NCBI GenBank assembly: GCA_002309375.1
Contig: DBXK01000008.1
Coordinates: 1-26,993 of the forward strand
Reading direction: 5' to 3'
From: Christensenella sp. UBA1214
Lineage (GTDB): Bacteria > Bacillota > Clostridia > Christensenellales > CAG-138
DNA length: 26,993 bases
The notes under the pieces are model-generated. The model had not been told where the DNA came from. It did no database searches and was given only the letters and a program-made list of their open reading frames with translations. Of this stretch, positions 1 through 7,804 are shown one piece after another; the first letter of the stretch is position 1; every line of letters begins with the position of its first letter. A program made the translations under genes and the position numbers.

Positions 1-31
1 TTCAAACACTCAAACATTCAAACAATAAAAT

Positions 32-1204
32 ATGCTTTACTATTTATTTGACTGGTTAGACAAGGCTTTTGATTTCCCGGGGGCGGGAGTGTTCCACTAC
101 ATCTCGTTCCGGGCCTCGATGGCGGCCATCACCTCGCTGCTCATCATGCTGTTTTGCGGCAAGCCCTTCATCCGTTTCATCCGCCGGAAGTCGATAGGCG
201 AGACCGTGCGCAACCTGGGTCTTGAGGGACAGAAAGAGAAAGAGGGTACCCCCACGATGGGTGGACTGCTGATCCTGGCGGCCCTCATCATACCCACGCT
301 GCTCTTTGCCAAGCTGGACAACGTCTATGTGCTGGCCATGCTGACCACCACCGTGTGGCTGGGGATGATAGGCTTCATCGACGACTACATCAAAGTGTTC
401 AAGAAAGACAAAGAGGGTCTGCCCGGCAAATTCAAGGTCTTCGGACAGGTGGCCTTGGGACTGGGCGTGGGTCTGCTGCTCTCGTTCCATCCCGACATTG
501 CCTCCACCAAGACCACCATCCCCTTTGTGAAAGGCAATGAGTTTGACTATGCGTGGCTCATCAGCTGGATGGGCGACTGGACCCAGAACTGGGTGTGGGT
601 GGTCTATGTGCTGGTGGCCATCTTTGTGGTGACGGCCGTATCGAATGCCGCCAACCTGACCGACGGCATCGACGGCATGGCCACGGGTACAGCCTCCGTC
701 ATAGGCGGCGCCCTTGCCATCCTGGCGTGGCTAAGCGGCAACATCATCATGGCCAACTACCTCAACATCGTCTACCTGTCGGACATTGGTGAACTGACCA
801 TCTTCATCACCGCCTTTGTGGGTGCCACGTTGGGATTCCTGTGGTTCAACACTTATCCTGCCGAGATATTCATGGGCGACACGGGTTCCCTGGCCTTGGG
901 TGGCATCATCGCCGTCTTTGCCCTGCTGATACGCAAAGAGCTGCTGCTGCCCGTGCTGTGCGGCATCTATCTGTGGGAGGATGCCTCCGTCATCATCCAG
1001 CGCTGGGGCTGCAAGTTGTACCGCAGAAAACACAAACTGCCCGCGGGAGAGCTGGTGCCGATAGAGAAGCGGCCCTTCCTGATGACCCCCATCCATCACC
1101 ACTACCAGAAAAAGGGCATACCCGAGCCCAAGATTGTCCAGCGCTTCATCATCATCGGCATCCTGCTGGCCATTGTGAGCATCGTGACGCTCAAACTGAG
1201 ATAA
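32..1204 (+). CDS. mraY: MraY, phospho-N-acetylmuramoyl-pentapeptide transferase (Bacteroidetes type)
   Basis: Transfers phospho-MurNAc-pentapeptide from UDP to undecaprenyl phosphate at the inner face of the membrane, making lipid I. The 390-residue protein is a polytopic membrane protein with the family hallmarks: the GTPTMGG segment near residue 73, the FIDDYIKV aspartate pair near 117, NAANLTDGIDG near 206-216, the FMGDTGSLALGG segment near 280, and the HHHYQKKG histidine motif near residue 352. It is longer than the ~360 residues of Bacillota and Proteobacteria because of an extra stretch before NAANLTDG, a Bacteroidetes trait. The ATG at 32 follows an AT-rich leader with no Shine-Dalgarno, also typical of Bacteroidetes. 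The MurD-like gene follows after 37 bases. Function is certain; the host lineage is inferred. Confidence 0.95.
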   Translation: MLYYLFDWLDKAFDFPGAGVFHYISFRASMAAITSLLIMLFCGKPFIRFIRRKSIGETVRNLGLEGQKEKEGTPTMGGLLILAALIIPTLLFAKLDNVYVLAMLTTTVWLGMIGFIDDYIKVFKKDKEGLPGKFKVFGQVALGLGVGLLLSFHPDIASTKTTIPFVKGNEFDYAWLISWMGDWTQNWVWVVYVLVAIFVVTAVSNAANLTDGIDGMATGTASVIGGALAILAWLSGNIIMANYLNIVYLSDIGELTIFITAFVGATLGFLWFNTYPAEIFMGDTGSLALGGIIAVFALLIRKELLLPVLCGIYLWEDASVIIQRWGCKLYRRKHKLPAGELVPIEKRPFLMTPIHHHYQKKGIPEPKIVQRFIIIGILLAIVSIVTLKLR

Positions 1205-1241
1205 CCGAAACAACAATAAGCACAAATACATCTTTGAAATA

Positions 1242-1781
1242 ATGAGCATTGAAACATTAGCCAAACAGGGGCGCGACCGCGTCTATGGCGGGCTGGCGGC
1301 CATCGATTCGGCCCGACTGCGCCAAATGCGCAACGAGACACTTCGCAGTTGCTTCAGGCGCTTCGACGAGTCGTCCTACCGCATGGAGTATGTGGCGCGA
1401 ATCCATGGCAAGGAATTTGTCAATGACGCCGCTGCCCGCAGCATCAACGCCACCTGGTACACCCTCGAGAACACCGAGGGGAGCATCATCTGGATAGCCA
1501 CAGGCGACAACAACCGGATAGACTACAGTCCGCTCCGTTCGGTGGCGCTGCGCAAAGTGCGGATGCTATACTGCGTGGGGAGCGACAACCGTCACCTGCA
1601 TGAGTCGTTCAAGGGTATCATCCCCAGCATTGTGGATGTGGACACCATCGGTAGTGCCGTGCACCAGGCCTGCTACAACTCGCTGGAGCGTGCCAAAGTC
1701 ATCTATTCGCCTGCCAGCGACGACTTCCTCACCACCGAACAGGCAGGAGAGGTGTTCCGTCACGAAGTGAATGAACTATAG
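1242..1781 (+). CDS. Stand-alone MurD C-terminal (Mur ligase domain 3) protein, probably without ligase activity
   Basis: This 179-residue protein sits where murD belongs, between mraY and ftsW, but matches only the last domain of MurD (UDP-MurNAc-L-Ala:D-Glu ligase). From about residue 34 it follows the family pattern: a segment like the MurD 'HRLE' region at RMEYVARIHGKEFVND, a helix at INATWYTLEN, a strand at SIIWIATGDN, then MLYCVGSDNRHLHESF and VDVDTIGSAVHQA. The N-terminal UDP-binding domain and the ATPase domain are absent. Residues that bind D-glutamate in MurD are also gone: the NDSKATN motif reads NDAAARS, the lysine of GGDGK aligns with Asn in TGDNN, and the SPACASFD motif reads SPASDDFL. 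The frame is open and unbroken, so it may be kept for a non-catalytic role; a decaying gene is the alternative. I chose the ATG at 1242; there is no Shine-Dalgarno. Confidence 0.7.
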   Translation: MSIETLAKQGRDRVYGGLAAIDSARLRQMRNETLRSCFRRFDESSYRMEYVARIHGKEFVNDAAARSINATWYTLENTEGSIIWIATGDNNRIDYSPLRSVALRKVRMLYCVGSDNRHLHESFKGIIPSIVDVDTIGSAVHQACYNSLERAKVIYSPASDDFLTTEQAGEVFRHEVNEL

Positions 1782-1786
1782 CGTAA

Positions 1787-2986
1787 TTGGAAATTGAAAA
1801 ACGAATCAAGTTGAAACGCAAACTGAACATACTGGCTGGCGACACTGCCCTTTGGGTGATATTCTTCCTGATAAGCGGGATATCGCTGATAGCGGTATAC
1901 AGCACCATCGGGCTGTCGGCCATCAGCGAGATGTCCTCGTCGCCTTCAGCAGCATTCTTCAAGCATCTGGTTATCGTGCTGCTGACATACGTGGCCATCA
2001 TCATCCTGTCGCACATCAACTACCGGTTTTTCTCCAAGGCCTCGAAATGGCTCTTCTATATCAGCATCGTCCTGCTGATACTGGTCTTCTTCATCGGCAA
2101 AGAGCGTTGGCTTTATCTGCCTGGCGGGTTGAGTTTCCAGCCGTCGGAGATAGCCAAGATAGCCTTGATAGTCTACCTGGCGAGGGCCATAGTGAAAAAC
2201 CGCGACAACCTGGATGATCCCCGCACCTTCTATTATCTTCTGTTGCCCGTGGCCGTCATCTGTCTGCTGATTGCCCCCGAGAACCTTTCCACAGCCATCA
2301 TCATCTTCATGGCCTGCTACATCATGCTCTTCTTCGGAGGGGTGAACAAAAAGTTGTGGTGGAAAGGCATGGGAATCATTCTGGCGGTGGCCATCGTCGG
2401 ATTTATCTTCCTTTATCTTTTTGGTGACAAGATAAGTCTGTTCCGCTCCAGCACCTGGGGGCACCGCCTGCAGGCCTGGCTGCATCCCAATCCCGACGAG
2501 CTGACGCAGGAGAACATGGCCCGCATGGCCGTGGCGCGCGGCGGCTTCTTTGGCTGCGGCATAGGCACCACCATCCACGGCCGACTCATGACCCAAGCCC
2601 ACAACGACTTTATCTACGCCATCATCATCGAGGAGATGGGCGCTTTTGTGGCCATCATCATCTTCCTGCTGTACGCCATGCTCTACTTCTGCTGTATCAG
2701 GCTGGTATGGAAATGCAAGGGCACTTTCGGACAGCTCTGTGTGGCTGGACTGGGCACCCTTATCTTCCTCCAGGCGGCCATCCACATGGGTGTGTCGGTA
2801 GGAGCTTTCCCTGTGACGGGACAGACGCTGCCCTTCATCAGTGCCGGCGGTTCCTCCCTGCTCGTGTTCCTCGGCGCAGTCGGCGTGCTGCTGAATATCT
2901 CGCGCTATACCGACCGGAGAAGGGCCCCGCTCTTCCCGAGGCGAAAGAATGCCGGTGAAGAATCCGAAGCGGAGGCCGGCGAATAA
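1787..2986 (+). CDS. ftsW: FtsW, SEDS-family peptidoglycan glycosyltransferase of the divisome; hybrid C terminus suspected
   Basis: FtsW polymerises septal glycan from lipid II together with a class B PBP. About ten membrane helices are visible, with the SEDS signatures LSFQPSEIAKIA near residue 120, HRLQAWLHP near 227, and AHNDFIYAIIIEE, whose Asp274 is at the catalytic position. Residues up to about 348 (PVTGQTLPFIS) read as Bacteroidetes FtsW. The tail from AGGSSLL through GVLLNISRYTDRR to the end reads as Clostridia, so the gene may be a hybrid. An in-frame stop lies at 1784-1786 and the first ATG is about 48 codons in, so translation must start at a TTG (1787 or 1811). The sequence at 1786 reads ATTGG, one base away from ATGG. 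Only 5 bases separate it from the MurD-like gene. Confidence 0.85.
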   Translation: MEIEKRIKLKRKLNILAGDTALWVIFFLISGISLIAVYSTIGLSAISEMSSSPSAAFFKHLVIVLLTYVAIIILSHINYRFFSKASKWLFYISIVLLILVFFIGKERWLYLPGGLSFQPSEIAKIALIVYLARAIVKNRDNLDDPRTFYYLLLPVAVICLLIAPENLSTAIIIFMACYIMLFFGGVNKKLWWKGMGIILAVAIVGFIFLYLFGDKISLFRSSTWGHRLQAWLHPNPDELTQENMARMAVARGGFFGCGIGTTIHGRLMTQAHNDFIYAIIIEEMGAFVAIIIFLLYAMLYFCCIRLVWKCKGTFGQLCVAGLGTLIFLQAAIHMGVSVGAFPVTGQTLPFISAGGSSLLVFLGAVGVLLNISRYTDRRRAPLFPRRKNAGEESEAEAGE

Positions 2987-3002
2987 GTCATCGGAGTCAA
3001 TA

Positions 3003-4265
3003 ATGGATACAAAACACGACGGCAAAACCGAATCACACGGCATCGCTTCCAAGGCGAAGGGCAGTCTTTTCACCGAGATCTTGCCTTCCGCGAAGAGCGA
3101 AGTCAGCTTCGAATATAACTATTCCGAAGAGGATCTTGCCGTCGGCGGAAAGAAAAAGCCCGCAGTGAAGCCCGAAAGCGCCGCGGCGGAAAAAGCTCCT
3201 GTTGAAAAAGCTTCGGCCGAAAAAGCTCCGGCGGAAAAACCGGCCGGCGATCCGAAGGACGCCGAAAAGGAGCTCGATTTCAGCGGTTCCAAAGGCCCCG
3301 CCCTGCTCCGAGGCGGCCGCAGCGAAAAAAACGAAGAAGAAAAAAAGCGGCCCAAGAAAAAAAAAGCCGCCGGCAAAAAGAAGGCGGCGGCCGAAAAGCC
3401 GCAGGATAAGAGCGGCGGGAAAAAGCGCTCAAAGGGCGAGAAAAAGAAGCACGGCGGTGAAAAGGACGAGCTCGATACCTCCTCCGTCGCCGTTGCGCGC
3501 GGCATCAGCCACGAAGCGCGCCGCAGGAAGCAGAACCTTCACGACCTTCTGAGATTCGGCCTCATCGTCCTTCTCATAGGTCTTCTCGTCGGCGCCGGCT
3601 TCCTCGCTTTCCGCCTCACGACCGTTAAAAAGATCGCCGTCACGGGCTCCGAAAAATATTCCGAAGAGCAGCTTTTGAGCATGAGCCGCATCCATGCGGG
3701 CGATAATTATTTCTCCTATAACGAAAAGGAGCTTACGGACGCCATGAACTCGATCAGCGATATCCGTACGGTCTCCGTCACAAAGAAGCTGCCGAACAAG
3801 ATCTCCATCGTCGTTGCGGATATCCTTCCCCGCGCCGCGATCGAAGTCTCGAGCGGGCATTATTCGATCATCAGCGCGGACGGCTACGTCCTGAGCGTCG
3901 GCGAGACCGATGCGGGCGGTCTGACGATCATCCGCGGCATGAGCGGCGAAGGCATATCGCTCAACACCTTCATCAACGAGCAGAGCCCGTCGATCCGCAC
4001 AAGCGCCGCGATCAAGCTCCTTGCGGCGATCGATGAAAGCGATATCGCCGGCAGTATCCTCGCGATCGATCTTTCGAGCTCCGTCTATGTCACGATCGAG
4101 CTTGAAGGCAATTACACGATCGTTCTCGGTTCGATCACAACGGCGCCCGAATGCATCGAAACCGCTGCGAAGGCCTATGCGCGCTTCCGTCCCGTCTATC
4201 CGAACGGCGGCGAGATCCAGGTCTTCCCCGGCAAAACGACGGTCGATTTCACTCCCGCCGCGTGA
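3003..4265 (+). CDS. ftsQ: FtsQ/DivIB-type division protein with a long charged N-terminal tail
   Basis: FtsQ/DivIB is a single-pass divisome scaffold that links early and late division proteins. Seen here (420 residues): a hydrophilic cytoplasmic tail of about 180 residues dominated by Lys, Ala, Glu and Pro, with repeats such as EKAPVEKASAEKAPAEK; one membrane helix at about 184-205; a POTRA domain from TTVKKIAVTGSEKYSEEQL (about 206-275); then the FtsQ beta domain ending near IQVFPGKTTVDF. The start at 3003 is chosen because GGAG lies 6 bases upstream. An in-frame ATG at 2949 would overlap ftsW and lacks such a site. The order ftsQ-ftsA-ftsZ supports the call. The tail is longer than the usual tail of a few dozen residues. 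It is the first gene wholly in the Clostridia-like part. Confidence 0.85.
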   Translation: MDTKHDGKTESHGIASKAKGSLFTEILPSAKSEVSFEYNYSEEDLAVGGKKKPAVKPESAAAEKAPVEKASAEKAPAEKPAGDPKDAEKELDFSGSKGPALLRGGRSEKNEEEKKRPKKKKAAGKKKAAAEKPQDKSGGKKRSKGEKKKHGGEKDELDTSSVAVARGISHEARRRKQNLHDLLRFGLIVLLIGLLVGAGFLAFRLTTVKKIAVTGSEKYSEEQLLSMSRIHAGDNYFSYNEKELTDAMNSISDIRTVSVTKKLPNKISIVVADILPRAAIEVSSGHYSIISADGYVLSVGETDAGGLTIIRGMSGEGISLNTFINEQSPSIRTSAAIKLLAAIDESDIAGSILAIDLSSSVYVTIELEGNYTIVLGSITTAPECIETAAKAYARFRPVYPNGGEIQVFPGKTTVDFTPAA

Positions 4266-4286
4266 CCCGCCATCCGAACCCGTCTT

Positions 4287-4323
4287 CCCGGACCGCTTAT
4301 ACGGCGTCCGGGCTTATTTTTTT
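4287..4323 (+). terminator. Intrinsic terminator after ftsQ
   Basis: A 7-bp stem CCCGGAC (4287-4293) pairs with GTCCGGG (4306-4312), followed by CTTA and seven T residues at 4317-4323. It separates ftsQ from the ftsA promoter downstream. Confidence 0.75.
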
Positions 4324-4356
4324 AAAATTCTTTTCACTTTTCCGTGCATTTGGGAC

Positions 4357-4386
4357 TTGCATGCAATATTATTGGTATGTTATAAT
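4357..4386 (+). promoter_or_regulatory. Probable sigma-A promoter of ftsA-ftsZ
   Basis: A -35-like TTGCAT (4357-4362) and a perfect -10 TATAAT (4381-4386) are separated by 18 bases, just after the ftsQ terminator. The predicted transcript would have a leader of about 120 bases before ftsA, in which I see no clear regulatory fold. Confidence 0.6.
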
Positions 4387-4516
4387 AACTTTGCATATGT
4401 GTGGGGTCGCGTTCGTTGGCGCGCTTCTCCGCTTCACCGCGCTTGAGCGGCTCTGTTTTCGTGCGTAAACCCGGCATAATGCGTCCCTTGATTTTCGCAA
4501 TTGGAGTGCCTGTTCG

Positions 4517-5728
4517 ATGAAGCACAGCACTGTGATCGATATCGGCAGCAGCAAGGTCTGCTGCATGACCGCCGCGACGGCCGCCGACGGCGCGCTCGTC
4601 GTCCGGGGCGTTGAAACAAGGCCTTATTCCGGCTATCGCCTCGGCGGCGTTCCCTCCGCCTCATCGCTTGGCGAAGCGCTCGATTCCGCGCTTTCCGCGC
4701 TCTATTCTTCGACCGGGCTGCGCCCGCGCACCGTCTGCGTCGGCGTTCCCGCTCCCTTCGTCAAGACCGTCGTGAATTCCTGCGAGGTCGAAGTCGAATC
4801 CCGATCCGGGAAGGTCACCGAAGCAGACATCGACTATCTGCTCGACTGTGCCGAAGATTTCCCCGTTCCGGAGGGATTTTCGCCGATGCACAGCACGCCC
4901 TTCGACTATAAGCTCGACGGTTTCGCCTGCGAAGGTTCCCCCGTCGGACGAGCCGCGAAAAAGCTTTCGGCGAGCTTCTGCGCCGCGCTTGCGGACGAGC
5001 GTTTTGCTTCCGAAGTGACCGCCGCGCTTGCGCCGCTGGATATTACCGTCGGTTCGTTCATCTCCGGCGGGATGGCGAGCGCCGCATACACGATCCCCTT
5101 CGATTCCCGTCTTTCCGGCGCGATCCTGATCGACTGCGGCGGAACTCATACCGATGTTTCGGCGATCCGTGGCAACGCGCTTTACAGGACCGAATCGATC
5201 GGCATCGGCGGAAACCATTTCACGAGCGATATCGCGCTCGGTCTGCGCCTTCCTTCCTCCATTGCGGAGGATCTCAAGCGGCGCTATGTTTTCGGTCTCG
5301 ATTACGGCGCGAGCACCGAGCTCGTGCGCATCCCCGCCGAAGGCGTTTTCGAGATCGAGCGTTCGACCGTCCAGATGATCATCGAAGCGAGGGCGGACGA
5401 GCTTGCTTCCCACCTCTGCGCCGCTCTCGATTCGCTCGAAAGCGAGCTGCCCGAGGGTTCCCCCGTCTTCATGGTCGGCGGAATTGCCTCGATGCGAGGC
5501 GCCGTTGAATATCTTTCCAAGGCGACAGGACGGAAGATCGTTTTAAACATGCCGGCGAACGGCCGCTTCAACACCGTCAACCACGCGCCGGTTCTGGCCC
5601 TCGCCCAGTTCATGCTCTACGGCGAAGGCGCGAACGCCGCTTTCGCGAAGCAGACCGGGGTCGTCAGCCGCAGCGGGCGGATCCTCGATAACATTAAAGA
5701 TTTTTTCATCGCAGGCAATAAGCGCTGA
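4517..5728 (+). CDS. ftsA: FtsA, actin-like divisome membrane anchor for FtsZ
   Basis: FtsA is an actin-fold ATPase that tethers FtsZ filaments to the membrane. The 403-residue protein shows phosphate-1 motif IDIGSSKV (residues 7-14), the SHS2/1C region after TVCVGVPAPFVKTVV, phosphate-2 motif with D206-C-G-G-T-H followed by SIGIGGNHFTSDIA, and an adenosine-type segment MVGGIASMRG near residue 317. It ends in a short stretch RILDNIKDFF that can form the amphipathic membrane-targeting helix. It is divergent from model FtsA proteins, but its place directly upstream of ftsZ makes the call firm. GGAG at 4503-4506 lies 10 bases before the ATG. The gap to ftsZ is 46 bases with no terminator, so the two are probably co-transcribed. 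Confidence 0.88.
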   Translation: MKHSTVIDIGSSKVCCMTAATAADGALVVRGVETRPYSGYRLGGVPSASSLGEALDSALSALYSSTGLRPRTVCVGVPAPFVKTVVNSCEVEVESRSGKVTEADIDYLLDCAEDFPVPEGFSPMHSTPFDYKLDGFACEGSPVGRAAKKLSASFCAALADERFASEVTAALAPLDITVGSFISGGMASAAYTIPFDSRLSGAILIDCGGTHTDVSAIRGNALYRTESIGIGGNHFTSDIALGLRLPSSIAEDLKRRYVFGLDYGASTELVRIPAEGVFEIERSTVQMIIEARADELASHLCAALDSLESELPEGSPVFMVGGIASMRGAVEYLSKATGRKIVLNMPANGRFNTVNHAPVLALAQFMLYGEGANAAFAKQTGVVSRSGRILDNIKDFFIAGNKR

Positions 5729-5774
5729 ACTGCGAAATTACCCATACGAATGCTGAAGGAGGTTCATTAATAAT

Positions 5775-7175
<1,401 letters not shown>

Positions 7176-7195
7176 TCTTTAAATGGATAAACAGC

Positions 7196-7229
7196 CGGAG
7201 CGTCTCGGAAGAGGCGCTCCGTTGTTTTA
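7196..7229 (+). terminator. Intrinsic terminator after ftsZ
   Basis: An 11-bp stem (7196-7206 with 7211-7221, one G-T pair) with a GGAA loop is followed by TTGTTTTA. It lies 20 bases after the ftsZ stop and ends the ftsA-ftsZ transcript. Confidence 0.8.
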
Positions 7230-7250
7230 AAAATATATTGTTCCAAGGGC

Positions 7251-7378
7251 AACCGCCGCGAACCTTTATGCGTTATGTGGTCAGAAGAGGAGCTGCGAGG
7301 GGTTCCGATTCATGTATTTCCTTCCTGTTTTACTGAGGCAAAAGACCGCCGATCACCGGCGGTCTTTTGTCATTATTT
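7251..7378 (+). repeat. Copy 1 of a duplicated element: 66-base box plus terminator hairpin
   Basis: Bases 7271-7336 are repeated at 7683-7748 with one mismatch. The likeness fades over about 20 bases upstream (CAACCG, AATATATT). Each box is followed within a few bases by the same hairpin, here CAAAAGACCGCCG (7339-7351) pairing with CGGCGGTCTTTTG (7357-7369). The plus strand holds a tiny ORF ending at the TGA 7334-7336, starting at GTG 7277 (19 codons) or ATG 7268 (22 codons). The minus strand holds a 10-codon ORF, MNRNPSQLLF, behind AGGAAGG. Neither ORF is proven. It may be a small RNA, a dispersed repeat or a micropeptide gene. No function is assigned. Confidence 0.75.
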
Positions 7379-7379
7379 C

Positions 7380-7634
7380 AAAAAAGAGCATTGCTCTTTT
7401 TTGAGTTTTGCGTTTTTAAACTGTTTGCTGTGGAGTTTCCGCAGCAAACGGTCGTTTAAAAACAGCTGAGAGATCGCATCTGCGATCCTTCCGCTCTCGC
7501 CGTACACGCCGCCTCGAGCGAACTCAGCCCGCAGGGGACACTGTCCCCCGCACCCCCGGATCATTAGCGGAAAGACCGCCGATTGCCGGCGGTCTTTTGT
7601 CGTTCATTCGATGCTCCGGGCATGGTTCCATGCC
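7380..7634. repeat. Hairpin-rich intergenic island between the two repeat copies
   Basis: No gene is apparent in about 300 bases, but inverted repeats follow one another: AAAAAAGAGC/GCTCTTTTTT (7380-7402); a long imperfect stem TTTTTAAAC..GTTTGCTG with CAGCAAAC..GTTTAAAAA (7413-7462); GATCGCA/TGCGATC (7472-7487) inside GAGAG/CTCTC; GGGGACA/TGTCCCC (7534-7548); a third copy of the GACCGCCG/CGGCGGTC terminator hairpin (7571-7598); and GGCATGG/CCATGCC (7619-7634). The arrangement resembles dispersed palindromic repeats or a structured RNA; I do not recognise the family. Confidence 0.65.
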
Positions 7635-7661
7635 TTGTAAAATAATATATTAATTTTTATT

Positions 7662-7793
7662 CAACCGACCCGGGCTTATATCCGTTATATGGTCAGAAGA
7701 GGAGCTGCGAGGGGTTCCGATTCATGTATTTCCTTCCTGTTTTACTGATGACAAAAGACCGCCGAATAACCGGCGGTCTTTTGTCGTTATTTT
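7662..7793 (+). repeat. Copy 2 of the duplicated element: 66-base box plus terminator hairpin
   Basis: The box 7683-7748 matches 7271-7336 except for A7689 in place of G7277. That change turns a GTG into an ATG at the start of the same 19-codon ORF, whose TGA is at 7746-7748. The hairpin here is a perfect 15-bp stem (7750-7764 with 7771-7785) and works on both strands, so it can also terminate metG, which ends at 7805 on the minus strand. Confidence 0.75.
7750..7785 (-). terminator. Bidirectional intrinsic terminator at the end of metG
   Basis: Stem GACAAAAGACCGCCG pairs with its exact complement across a 6-base loop. Runs of T and A on the two sides give a U tract in either direction. It is 20 bases beyond the metG stop codon. 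Confidence 0.7.
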
Positions 7794-7804
7794 GTTTTTT
7801 TATT

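Noticed and set aside
2949..3002. Earlier in-frame start for ftsQ overlapping ftsW
   Set aside because: No ribosome site before it, and the added residues come from the ftsW reading region; GGAG directly precedes the ATG at 3003.
4387..4516. Riboswitch in the ftsA leader
   Set aside because: The 120-base leader shows no motif of a known riboswitch class and only weak stems.
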